64,000 nt of DNA from NCBI GenBank assembly GCA_963793105.1, contig CAWBZB010000004.1:868001-932000 (forward strand), written 5' to 3'. The DNA is from UBA10649 sp963793105 (GTDB lineage: Bacteria; Actinomycetota; Actinomycetes; S36-B12). This document shows positions 1-7,905 of the stretch, one piece after another; the stretch's first letter is position 1; every line of letters starts with the position of its first letter. Below the pieces are notes generated by a model, which had not been told where the DNA came from, made no database searches, and worked only from the letters and a program-made list of their open reading frames with translations. Position numbers and translations under genes: made by a program.

Positions 1-1130
1 GGCTTGGCATGCAGCAGGATCCCGGCCCCCGCTGACACCGGATCCTGCTGACGTGCCCGACCCGCGCCGAGGCGCCAGGACGCGACGCCCACTCCCTTGG
101 CGTCCATCCGCGTCACGACGCCACCGGTCGTCGCATGCACGACCTGCCGCTCGCGGGCAGTCGGGAGCGGCGCATCAGGATCGCCCCCCTGGATCCGGAT
201 CATGCGCCGCCACACGTCCATCGCCGAGCCATCCCGCAAAGTGTCCGCCGGGTCGACGTCACTGATGCCGGCGAGGTCCAGCATCTCTCGCGCGAAGGTG
301 ATCGTGGTCTCGATCACGTCCGCCGGCCCTCCTCCGGCCAGCACCTCCACGGACTCGGCCACCTCGACCGCGTTGCCGACGGCGAGCCCCAGTGGCACGT
401 CCATGGCGGTGATGAGGGCCCGCGTCCGGACGCCGGCGTCGTTCCCGATGCGCACCATCGTCTCGGCAAGGATCCTCGACTGGGCGGGATCGGTCGTGAA
501 GGCACCCGAGCCGGTCTTGACATCGAGGACGAGTCCGCTGGCCCCCTCGGCGATCTTCTTGCTCATGATGCTGCTCGCGATGAGCGGGATCGACTCGACC
601 GTCCCGGTGACGTCACGCAACGCATAGAGCTTCTTGTCCGCCGGCGCGAGTTCGGCGCCGGCCCCGCAGATGACCCCGCCGACTTCACGGAGCGCGTTCA
701 TCATCTCCGCATTGCTGAGCGACGCCCGCCAGCCCGGAATGGACTCGAGCTTGTCCAGCGTCCCGCCCGTGTGACCGAGTCCTCGGCCGCTCAGCTGGGG
801 GACTGCCGCTCCGCACGCCACGACGACGGGCACCAGGGGGAGGGTGACCTTGTCGCCCACGCCTCCGGTCGAGTGCTTGTCGACGGTCGGGCGGGGAAGG
901 CTGCTGAAGTCCATCCGGGTGCCCGACTGGATCATCGCCGCCGTCCACTGCACGATCTCCTCGTCGGTCATGCCATTGAGGAAGATCGCCATGGCGAGGG
1001 CCGCCATCTGCTCGTCCGCCACCGCGCCGCGCGTGTAGGCGTCGATGACCCAGTCGATCTGCTCGGGTGTCAGGGCGCGTCGATCGCGCTTGGACTTGAT
1101 GACGTCGACGACGGCAAAACGCTCAACCAT
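1..1130 (-). CDS. deoA: Thymidine phosphorylase (3' end cut by window edge)
   Basis: Phosphorolysis of thymidine (or other pyrimidine nucleosides) to the free base and (deoxy)ribose 1-phosphate in the cytosol. Read on the minus strand from ATG at 1130, about 376 residues are present before the window ends. The substrate-binding segment KHSTGGVGDK is at residues 85-94. The family signature SGRGLGHTGGTLDKLE is at residues 114-129. The start codon lies inside the cytidine deaminase gene (8-base overlap), so the two are translationally coupled. The neighbours (deaminase plus BMP-type nucleoside ABC importer) make a nucleoside salvage role very likely. It could be called pyrimidine-nucleoside phosphorylase (pdp); sequence alone does not settle which nucleoside is preferred. 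Only the extreme C-terminus is missing. Confidence 0.95.
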   Translation of the reverse strand, partial: MVERFAVVDVIKSKRDRRALTPEQIDWVIDAYTRGAVADEQMAALAMAIFLNGMTDEEIVQWTAAMIQSGTRMDFSSLPRPTVDKHSTGGVGDKVTLPLVPVVVACGAAVPQLSGRGLGHTGGTLDKLESIPGWRASLSNAEMMNALREVGGVICGAGAELAPADKKLYALRDVTGTVESIPLIASSIMSKKIAEGASGLVLDVKTGSGAFTTDPAQSRILAETMVRIGNDAGVRTRALITAMDVPLGLAVGNAVEVAESVEVLAGGGPADVIETTITFAREMLDLAGISDVDPADTLRDGSAMDVWRRMIRIQGGDPDAPLPTARERQVVHATTGGVVTRMDAKGVGVASWRLGAGRARQQDPVSAGAGILLHAK

Positions 1131-1557
1131 GGAAGGTCCTGTCCTCGGCCCGCTGGATGAGATCGTCCGGGCCGAATGCCTGGGGGAGGATCTCGGTCAT
1201 GGGCAGGATGCCCTCGGGGGTCTTCAGGAGCGTGGCCGGACGCCCGTTCTCCCACAGGAGCTGCCGGCAGCGGCCGCACGGCATGAGCGACTGCCCGTGC
1301 TGGTCGACGCACGAGACCGCGACGAGCGTGCCGCCGCCCGTGGCGTGCAGGTCGGAGACCATGCCGCACTCGGCGCACAGTCCCACGCCGTACGCGGCGT
1401 TCTCGACGTTGCACCCGACCACGATGCGGCCGTCGTCGACGAGTCCGGCGACCCCGACCTTGAACTTCGAGTACGGGGCGTAGGCACGTCCCATGATCGC
1501 GATCGCGGCGGCATCCAGGGCGGCCCAGTCGACGGCGACGTCAGCGTGATCCGACAT
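1123..1557 (-). CDS. cdd: Cytidine deaminase
   Basis: Hydrolytic deamination of cytidine and deoxycytidine to uridine and deoxyuridine, feeding the downstream phosphorylase. The 144-residue protein has the length of the small tetrameric class. Zinc-site motifs are complete: C61-A-E63 (the Glu is the proton shuttle) and P93-C94-G-R-C97-R-Q. The ribose-binding NVEN is at 50-53. It sits only four bases after the permease stop and overlaps deoA by eight bases, so it belongs to the nucleoside uptake operon. No oddities were seen. Confidence 0.96.
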   Translation of the reverse strand: MSDHADVAVDWAALDAAAIAIMGRAYAPYSKFKVGVAGLVDDGRIVVGCNVENAAYGVGLCAECGMVSDLHATGGGTLVAVSCVDQHGQSLMPCGRCRQLLWENGRPATLLKTPEGILPMTEILPQAFGPDDLIQRAEDRTFHG

Positions 1558-1561
1558 CGTC

Positions 1562-2857
1562 CTACTGCTTCTCGTACGGCTGGCCGTCGGCCGCCGGCGG
1601 CCGGGCGCGACCGACCAGGCCGGCCACGACGACGATGGTGACCAGGTAGGGCGCCATGGCGAGGAACTCCGTCGGGATCGGGATGTCGAGCAGCGCGAAC
1701 TTCTGCTCCAGCGACTCCGAGAAGCCGAAGATCAGAGCCGCCCCCAGGGCCCCGATCGGGTTCCAGGCCCCGAAGATCATGGCGGCCAGGCCGATGAAGC
1801 CGGTGCCGGCCGTGATGTTCTCGTCGAAGCGACCCACGGTGCCGAGCGTGAACCAGGCTCCCGCGAATCCGCCGACCATCCCGCCGTAGACGACGGCGAG
1901 GTACCGCACCTTGGCGACATTGACGCCCAGGCTGTCGGCCGCGCGCGGGTTCTCGCCCACCGACCGCGTGCGCAGTCCCCAGCGGGTGCGGAACAGGAAG
2001 AAGGTCACGGCCCCGATCAGGACGTACATGCCGTACACGATGATCGTCTGGTTGAAGAACATCGGGCCGATGATCGGGATGTCCGCCAGCAGGGGAATGG
2101 CGATCGACGGGAAGATCGGCGCGTCGTTGAGCTCCGGGTTCGGCACCAGCACCTGTGCGGTCAGGAACGACGTCAGACCCAGGACCAGGATGTTGATGAC
2201 GACGCCGATGATGATCTGGTCGACCTTGAAGTTCACCGACAGGACGGCCAGCAGCAGGGCCAGCAGCCCGCCGGTGAGCGTGGCGGCCACGAGCCCGGCC
2301 CAGCCGCCGAGCAGCGAGCCGATGACGACGCCACTGAAGGCGCCACCGAGGAGCATGCCCTCGATGCCGATGTTCACGACCCCGGACCGCTCGCAGAGGA
2401 TGCCGCTCAGCGCACCGAGGGCGATCGGGGTGCAGCGGGACACGGTCGCCACCAGCATGCTGATCAGCGAGAACTGCTCCCCTGCCGTGGCCCACACCAT
2501 CATGGCCACCGTGAAGACTGCGAAGGAGATGCCCAGGATCAGCGTGGACCGACGCTGGAATCCACGCGAGAACTGGGAGGCGCCCAGGAAGCCGAGCACG
2601 ATGACGATGACCCACAGCGTGGCCTGCACCGGCACGACGAGCGCCTCGAGCTGGACGGTCTCGCCGGTCCCGCTGAGGCCGAAGGTGGCCACGCCGTCCG
2701 CGTTGGGGATGAACAGCACCACCACGGCCGCGGCCAGCAGCAGCATGACGATGCCGGTGATCCGGGCGCGCTTGATCTGCGACCGGGTGAGCTCCTTGGT
2801 GCGCGGCGTCTCGCGGGCGTAGCTCTCGGCCGGCGGCTTCTCGAAGGTCGCGCTCAC
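1562..2857 (-). CDS. Nucleoside-type ABC transporter permease (NupQ-like)
   Basis: Inner-membrane permease of a BPD_transp_2 (RbsC/BMP) importer. It has 431 residues from GTG at 2857, starting VSATFEKPP. The GTG overlaps the stop codon of the preceding permease (GTGA), which sets the start; the open frame continues further upstream but only as an out-of-frame reading of that gene. There is an N-terminal cytosolic stretch of about 45 residues, then roughly ten hydrophobic segments. Typical family phrases are seen: CTPIALGALSGILCERSGVVNIGIEGM and GxNPRAADSLGVNVAKVRYLAV. It is the equivalent of B. subtilis NupQ (YufQ) by position and family. Together with its partner permease and the ATPase it should form the nucleoside translocation channel. 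Confidence 0.9.
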   Translation of the reverse strand: MSATFEKPPAESYARETPRTKELTRSQIKRARITGIVMLLLAAAVVVLFIPNADGVATFGLSGTGETVQLEALVVPVQATLWVIVIVLGFLGASQFSRGFQRRSTLILGISFAVFTVAMMVWATAGEQFSLISMLVATVSRCTPIALGALSGILCERSGVVNIGIEGMLLGGAFSGVVIGSLLGGWAGLVAATLTGGLLALLLAVLSVNFKVDQIIIGVVINILVLGLTSFLTAQVLVPNPELNDAPIFPSIAIPLLADIPIIGPMFFNQTIIVYGMYVLIGAVTFFLFRTRWGLRTRSVGENPRAADSLGVNVAKVRYLAVVYGGMVGGFAGAWFTLGTVGRFDENITAGTGFIGLAAMIFGAWNPIGALGAALIFGFSESLEQKFALLDIPIPTEFLAMAPYLVTIVVVAGLVGRARPPAADGQPYEKQ

Positions 2858-4026
2858 GCTCCCCACCCCTTGCTGATCTGGGTCGACGAGGTGTCTGCCT
2901 TCACCCGGTAGATCGCGGAGATCAGTGCCGGGGCGGCCACGAAGATGATGATGAGGGCCTGGATCACGGAGATCAGGTCGATGCCGACGTTGGCGTTGGC
3001 CTGCATGTACTGGCCGCCCGCGTTGAGCCCGCCGAACAGGAACGCGGCAGCGACGACGCCGAGGGGGTTCGACCGGCCCAGCAGGGCCACCGCGATCCCG
3101 TCGAAGCCGAGCCCGGCCGAGAAGCCCGGACTGGCGCGGTCGAGGAGCCCCAGGACCTGGCTGGTGCCGGCGAGGCCGGCCAGTGCGCCGGCGATGGTCA
3201 TCACCAGGATGTACACCTTGGCCACGGACATGCCCGCGTAGCGGGCGGCGCTCGGATTCGCGCCGACCGCCCGGAACTCGAAGCCGGTGTTCGTCCGGAA
3301 CAGCAGCCACCAGATGAATGCCGCGGCCCCGAGGGCGACGAAGAGGCCGAGATGGACCTTCATGGCGGGGTCGAGCCAGGCCATGAGGGCCGGCAGCTCG
3401 GCGGACTCCTCGATCGTCTTGGAGATCGGGTCGTTGCGCCCCTCCCGCTGGAACAGCGTGCTCTTGAGCAGGTAGTCGACGAGCCGGTAGGCGATGTAGT
3501 TCAGCATGATCGTGACGATGACCTCGTGGGCCCCCGTCTTGGCCTTGAGGAGACCGGGGATGAATCCCCACATCGCGCCGCCGATCGCGCCGCAGATGAT
3601 GGCGAGCGGCAGGTGAACGAACATCGGCAGTCCGGTGAAGGTGAAGCCCGCCAGGACGGCGAGCATCCCGCCCATGAGGAGCTGGCCCTCGCCGCCGATG
3701 TTGAACAGGCCGGCACGGAAGGCGATGGCGACCGCGAGGCCGGTGAAGATCAGCGGCGTGGCCTCCGTGAGGCTCTGGGAGATCGCGCGCAGTGAGCCGA
3801 CCGAGCCCTCGAGCAGGGCGCGATAGGCACTCATCGTCTCGGCGAAGCTGTAGCCGGTCAGCATGATGATGATCGCGCCGATGACCAGGGCCGTGAAGAC
3901 CGCGAGGGCGGGGATGACCAGGCCGGTCTTCCAGTCCGTCGCGGTGGTGAGCTTGCGGAAGAAGGAGCGACCGGGGCCGTCGTCGGGCTCGATGACGGTC
4001 GAGCCGTCAGGCGACTGGATGCTCAT
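2854..4026 (-). CDS. Nucleoside-type ABC transporter permease (NupP-like)
   Basis: First of two permeases in the nucleoside importer, 390 residues from ATG at 4026 (MSIQSPDGS). The start overlaps the ATPase stop by four bases (ATGA). The first ~35 residues are hydrophilic, followed by multiple membrane segments. Segments such as LIFTGLAVAIAFRAGLFNIGGEGQ and GANPSAARYAGMSVAKV are characteristic of BPD_transp_2 permeases of the BMP/nucleoside group (B. subtilis NupP/YufP). A longer open frame exists upstream but only reads the ATPase gene in the wrong frame. Confidence 0.9.
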   Translation of the reverse strand: MSIQSPDGSTVIEPDDGPGRSFFRKLTTATDWKTGLVIPALAVFTALVIGAIIIMLTGYSFAETMSAYRALLEGSVGSLRAISQSLTEATPLIFTGLAVAIAFRAGLFNIGGEGQLLMGGMLAVLAGFTFTGLPMFVHLPLAIICGAIGGAMWGFIPGLLKAKTGAHEVIVTIMLNYIAYRLVDYLLKSTLFQREGRNDPISKTIEESAELPALMAWLDPAMKVHLGLFVALGAAAFIWWLLFRTNTGFEFRAVGANPSAARYAGMSVAKVYILVMTIAGALAGLAGTSQVLGLLDRASPGFSAGLGFDGIAVALLGRSNPLGVVAAAFLFGGLNAGGQYMQANANVGIDLISVIQALIIIFVAAPALISAIYRVKADTSSTQISKGWGA

Positions 4027-5528
4027 GCTGCCTTCCCCGCCATGAACAGGCCGACCTCTGTCGGGGTCGTCTCGGATGCCTTGCGCTCGGCGACGATCCT
4101 GCCGTCGAACATGATGAGGATCCGGTCGGACAGCGCGAAGATCTCGTCGAGCTCCGTCGAGACGATGAGGATCGCCTTGCCCTCGTCGCGCTTGCGCACG
4201 ATCTGCTCGTGGATGTACTCGATGGAGCCCACGTCGATGCCTCGGGTCGGCTGCGCGCACAGGACGAGCGGCACGTCGCGGCTGAACTCCCGGGCGACGA
4301 TCATCTTCTGCGCGTTGCCGCCGGACAGCGCCCCTCCGGTGTTCTCGATGATCGGGGGCCGGACGTCGTAGTCCGTGACCAGCTGCTGCGCCGACTCCCG
4401 GATGGCCGTCCCGTCGAGGACGCCGCGCCGGGAGTAGGGCGGGCCGTAGTAGGAGTCCAGGACCAGGTTCTCGGCCACCGTGAAGGACTCGACCATGCCC
4501 ATGTGGTTGCGATCCTCGGGCACGTGGGCCATCCCCGCCGCATGGCGAGCCCGCGGGGAGTAGTGGGTGATGTCCGTCCCCTGCATCTCGATGCGCCCGG
4601 AGTCGATGGGCAGCAACCCGGTGATGGCCTCCACCAGCTCGGTCTGCCCGTTGCCCTGGATCCCTGCGACGCCGACGATCTCCCCCGCCCGGACCGACAT
4701 GGTGATGTCCTCCAGCACGGCGCGGCCGAACTCGTCGACCATGTTGACGTCATGCAGCTGGAGCACCTCCTGTCCTGGCTCGGACTCGCTCTTCTCGACG
4801 ACGAGCTCGATGTCCCGGCCGACCATCATCGAGGCCAGCAGCTCGGGCGTCGCCGTCTGGGGATCGGCGTGACCGGACACCTTGCCGCCGCGCAGGACGG
4901 TGATGTCGTCCGCGATAGCCAGCGCCTCCTTGAGCTTGTGGGTGATGAAGATGATGGTGGCCCCCCGGCCCTTCAGCTCGGCGACGATGCCGAAGAACTC
5001 CTCGACCTCCTGGGGGGTGAGCACGGCGGTGGGCTCATCGAAGACGAGGATCTTGGCGCCGCGGAGCAGCACCTTGATGATCTCCACCCGTTGCTGGATG
5101 CCGACCGGCAGGTCCTCGACCATGGCGTCGGGGTCGACGGCGAGCCCGTAGCGCTCGGAGATGTCGCGCACTTCCACGCGGGCTTCCTTGCGGTTCATCA
5201 GTCCCGGACCTCTCACCGGTTCGATGCCGAGCACGACGTTCTCCCACACGGAGAAGACCGGCACGAGCATGAAGTGCTGGTGGACCATGCCGATGCCCGC
5301 GTCGATCGCGTCGCCGGGATCGTGGAACTTCTGCACGACCCCGTCGATGAGGATCTCGCCCGCGTCCGGGGTGTACAGGCCAGACAGCACGTTCATCAGC
5401 GTGCTCTTGCCGGCGCCGTTCTCGCCGATGAGGGCCAGCACCTGCCCTGACCTCGCCGTCAGCGATACGTCGTCGTTGGCAAGCACGCCTGGGAACTGCT
5501 TGGTGATGCCCCTGAGCTCGAGCTCCAT
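4023..5528 (-). CDS. Nucleoside-type ABC transporter ATPase (NupO-like, two ABC domains)
   Basis: Cytosolic energising subunit, 501 residues, two tandem nucleotide-binding domains as in RbsA/MglA-type ATPases. The first Walker A, GENGAGKS, is at residues 35-42, with the signature-region phrase LPVGIQQRVEIIKVLLRG and Walker B LVFDEPTAVL following. The second domain has a degenerate P-loop (GIQGNGQTEL) and an LSGGNAQK signature. The sequence class (ELELRGITKQFPGVLAND) is that of BMP-linked transporters such as B. subtilis NupO (YufO). It is coupled by a four-base overlap to the first permease and separated from the lipoprotein gene by a 110-base gap containing a hairpin. Confidence 0.93.
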   Translation of the reverse strand: MELELRGITKQFPGVLANDDVSLTARSGQVLALIGENGAGKSTLMNVLSGLYTPDAGEILIDGVVQKFHDPGDAIDAGIGMVHQHFMLVPVFSVWENVVLGIEPVRGPGLMNRKEARVEVRDISERYGLAVDPDAMVEDLPVGIQQRVEIIKVLLRGAKILVFDEPTAVLTPQEVEEFFGIVAELKGRGATIIFITHKLKEALAIADDITVLRGGKVSGHADPQTATPELLASMMVGRDIELVVEKSESEPGQEVLQLHDVNMVDEFGRAVLEDITMSVRAGEIVGVAGIQGNGQTELVEAITGLLPIDSGRIEMQGTDITHYSPRARHAAGMAHVPEDRNHMGMVESFTVAENLVLDSYYGPPYSRRGVLDGTAIRESAQQLVTDYDVRPPIIENTGGALSGGNAQKMIVAREFSRDVPLVLCAQPTRGIDVGSIEYIHEQIVRKRDEGKAILIVSTELDEIFALSDRILIMFDGRIVAERKASETTPTEVGLFMAGKAA

Positions 5529-5582
5529 CTCACGTCCTCGTCCATGGTCCGGATCAACTGTCCAAACGTAGTCCCCACGACG

Positions 5583-5614
5583 GAGGGAGGGGCCCGTTTC
5601 CGGACCCCTCCCTC
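5583..5614 (-). terminator. Intercistronic hairpin after the BMP lipoprotein gene
   Basis: A perfect 10-bp inverted repeat, GAGGGAGGGG (5583-5592) and CCCCTCCCTC (5605-5614), with a 12-base loop. It lies 24 bases after the lipoprotein stop and before the ATPase start. No T-rich tract follows on the minus strand. It is better read as a partial terminator or mRNA-stabilising hairpin that favours lipoprotein over membrane components than as a full stop. Confidence 0.55.
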
Positions 5615-5638
5615 ACGCTGCGTGCGTCGTGCCTGTGA

Positions 5639-6775
5639 CTAGCTCTTGACGTCGATCGAGCCGTCGATGATGCCGGCGCTGATCTCGTCCAGCTGGGCCT
5701 TCAGCTCGGCCGGGACGGCCGCGTCGAAGTCGTGGAACGGGGCCAGGCCCACACCACCGTTGTCCAGCGTGCCGACCGTGACGCCGCCGGCGAAGGTGCC
5801 GTCGACCACGGACTGGATCGCATTGAACGTCGTGACGTCCATGTTCTTCAGCACCGAGGTCAGGTAGACGCCCTGGTTGGCGGTGTCGGACTCGTACTGG
5901 TCGCTGTCGACACCGATGATCATGAGCTTGTCGGTGCCGAGCTCGCTGGCCAGTGCTGCCGAGCCGAGGCCGACGGGGCCGGCGACCGGCATGACGATGT
6001 CAGCGCCCTCGTCGACCAGGTTCTGGGCGAACGTACGGCCATCGTCCAGGCTCTCGAAGTTCTCGGTGAACAGACCCTTCTGCTTCGCGGGGTCCCAGCC
6101 GATCACCTTGACGTCCGTGCCGTTGTCGGCGTTGTACTTCTGGACGCCGTAGTAGAAGCCGTCCATGAAGATCGTCACCGGCGGGATGTTGATGCCGCCG
6201 AAGGTGCCGACGGCACCGGTCTTCGACATGCCCGCGGCGAGGTAGCCCGCGAGGTAGGCGGCCTCGTCGGTGTTGAACACCTGGCCCAGCACGTTGTTGT
6301 TCGTGATGTCGCCGTCAGCGTAGGCGTAGTCGACGATCGTGAACGGGGTGTCGGGGTTGGCGTTCGCCGCCTCCATGGTCGCGTCTCCCAGGAGGAAGCC
6401 GACCGTCACGACGATCCCGCAGCCCTGGTCGATGAACGACTGGATGTTGGTGGCGTAGTCGGTCTCTGCCTGCGACTCGAGGACGACCGCCTCGACGCCG
6501 AGCTGGTCAGCAGCGTCGGTGACGCCCTTGTACGCCTTCTGGTTGAAGCCCTTGTCGTCGACACCGCCGACGTCAGTGACCTCGCACGCCTTCAGCACGG
6601 CAGCGGCCGTGTCCTCTTCGGCCGAAGCCTCAGCCGAGGCCTCCATGGTCTCCTCGGCGGCACTGCTGGCCGCGGGAGCGCTGGACTCAGCGGTGTCACT
6701 GCTCGAACTACACCCGGCCAGCGCCAGCGCCGACACGGCCACGATGGCCGCAGCGAACTTGAGATTGGTCTTCAA
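5639..6775 (-). CDS. BMP family nucleoside-binding lipoprotein
   Basis: Extracytoplasmic substrate-binding protein of the nucleoside ABC importer, 378 residues. Start chosen as TTG at 6775 because GAGGAG lies five bases upstream; a longer ATG-initiated reading (from 6820) lacks that support. The lipobox LAGC ends at Cys22, followed by a Ser/Ala/Glu-rich linker to about residue 60. The mature domain has BMP/PnrA features: a K-G-F-N-Q-K-A-Y-like segment, ADQLGVEAVVLESQAETDYATNIQSFIDQGCGIVVTVGF and KTGAVGTFGGI. Family members bind purine or pyrimidine nucleosides, consistent with deaminase, phosphorylase and hydrolase neighbours. It is the first gene of the uptake operon. Confidence 0.93.
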   Translation of the reverse strand: MKTNLKFAAAIVAVSALALAGCSSSSDTAESSAPAASSAAEETMEASAEASAEEDTAAAVLKACEVTDVGGVDDKGFNQKAYKGVTDAADQLGVEAVVLESQAETDYATNIQSFIDQGCGIVVTVGFLLGDATMEAANANPDTPFTIVDYAYADGDITNNNVLGQVFNTDEAAYLAGYLAAGMSKTGAVGTFGGINIPPVTIFMDGFYYGVQKYNADNGTDVKVIGWDPAKQKGLFTENFESLDDGRTFAQNLVDEGADIVMPVAGPVGLGSAALASELGTDKLMIIGVDSDQYESDTANQGVYLTSVLKNMDVTTFNAIQSVVDGTFAGGVTVGTLDNGGVGLAPFHDFDAAVPAELKAQLDEISAGIIDGSIDVKS

Positions 6776-6908
6776 TGCTTCTCCTCGATTCGTGGCGGGT
6801 CGCCGTGTTGGCGCACGCACATGCGCACACCCTAACCGCAGCGGCGACGCGATCGCGCGCGTCGTTCGGGGCCGAGCGAATATCGTTACCGCACGTTGAC
6901 AATCGCCG

Positions 6909-6924
6909 TGTGACGGCGATCACG
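6909..6924. promoter_or_regulatory. CRP/GlxR-like palindrome
   Basis: TGTGACGGCGATCACG matches the CRP-family half sites TGTGA-N6-TCAC(A) except for the last base. It overlaps the nucleoside hydrolase stop codon and lies about 134 bases upstream of the BMP lipoprotein start. In actinobacteria, GlxR/Crp regulates many uptake operons. Position and sequence are suggestive only. Confidence 0.35.
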
Positions 6925-7897
6925 GCAACGCGGCGATGTGGTCCAGCAGCATGGTCACGAAACGGTCACGATCGATTCCCAGCCCCACGCTCGCGTTCGC
7001 CTCCAGCCCGGTCACGGACCAGCGGTCGGCGACAGTCCGACCGATGCACAGCGGCGACTCCGTTTCGATCTGAACATTCATGGACAGCGTCGACACGAGC
7101 GTGGGGTCGATCAGGTGCGCGATGGTGACGGCGTCGTGGATGGGTCCGCCCTCCCACCCGAAGCGACGCTGGTGGAAGCCGACGAAATGGTCGAGGAGCT
7201 CCGCGACGAACAGGCCTGCCGTGCCGGTACCGCGCAGAGCGTCGGCATGCTCGTCCGTGAGCCAGGCCTCGTGGGTGACCTCCAGGCCGATCATCGTGAG
7301 GGGGATTCGGTCCCCTCTCTCCCGGGTGTCGGCCGGGCACCCGGCCCGGAACACGACGTCGGCGGCGTGCGGGTCGACCCAGATGTTGAACTCCGCCGCG
7401 GGGGTCCAGTTGCCGAGGCCGACGGCCCCGCCCATGATCACCAGCTCGCGGATCCGCGACCGGAGATGCCCCAGCCGCTCGACGACGTCCGCCATGGTGG
7501 TCAGGGGGCCGGTCGCCACCAGGGTGACCGGCTCATCCGCATCGCGCAGCACCTGCTCGATCACCTCGATGGCCGGCGCCTCGACGGCGGCGCGACTGGG
7601 TTCCTCGGGCAGCGGCCCGGCAAGTCCGCTGTCGCCGTGCATGACCGCTGCGGTGGAGAGGTCGCGCACGCGGGGCCGATCGCGGCCGGCGGCCACCGGG
7701 ATGTCCGGCCTGCCGACCATGTCCAGGACGCGAAGGGCATTGCGCGTCGTGTGCTCGAGCGTGACGTTGCCGGCTACGGTCGTGACCGCTCGCAGGTCGA
7801 TGCTCGGATCCGAGACGGCGAGCATGATGGCGATCGCGTCGTCGTGACCCGGATCGCAGTCGATCACGAGGGGACGCGGTCGGTCTGCCCGGTGCAT
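6920..7897 (-). CDS. Nucleoside hydrolase (IU-nucleoside hydrolase family)
   Basis: Hydrolyses the N-glycosidic bond of ribonucleosides to base and ribose, in the cytosol. The 325 residues match the family's usual 310-330. The calcium/ribose site DCDPGHDDA sits at residues 13-21. NxWVDPHAADVVF and a C-terminal HDAVTIAHLIDP segment (the His-Asp pair that closes the active site) are present. It is positioned immediately upstream of the nucleoside importer, on the same strand, so imported purine or pyrimidine ribonucleosides are the likely substrates. Starts eight bases after the serine hydrolase stop. Confidence 0.92.
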   Translation of the reverse strand: MHRADRPRPLVIDCDPGHDDAIAIMLAVSDPSIDLRAVTTVAGNVTLEHTTRNALRVLDMVGRPDIPVAAGRDRPRVRDLSTAAVMHGDSGLAGPLPEEPSRAAVEAPAIEVIEQVLRDADEPVTLVATGPLTTMADVVERLGHLRSRIRELVIMGGAVGLGNWTPAAEFNIWVDPHAADVVFRAGCPADTRERGDRIPLTMIGLEVTHEAWLTDEHADALRGTGTAGLFVAELLDHFVGFHQRRFGWEGGPIHDAVTIAHLIDPTLVSTLSMNVQIETESPLCIGRTVADRWSVTGLEANASVGLGIDRDRFVTMLLDHIAALP

Positions 7898-7905
7898 GCC
7901 GTGCC

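Noticed and set aside
135..1160. Long plus-strand open frame opposite the start of the window
   Set aside because: It is the antisense shadow of thymidine phosphorylase. Its protein is rich in Arg, Asp, His and Gly with no recognisable motif, while the minus strand has the full family signature.
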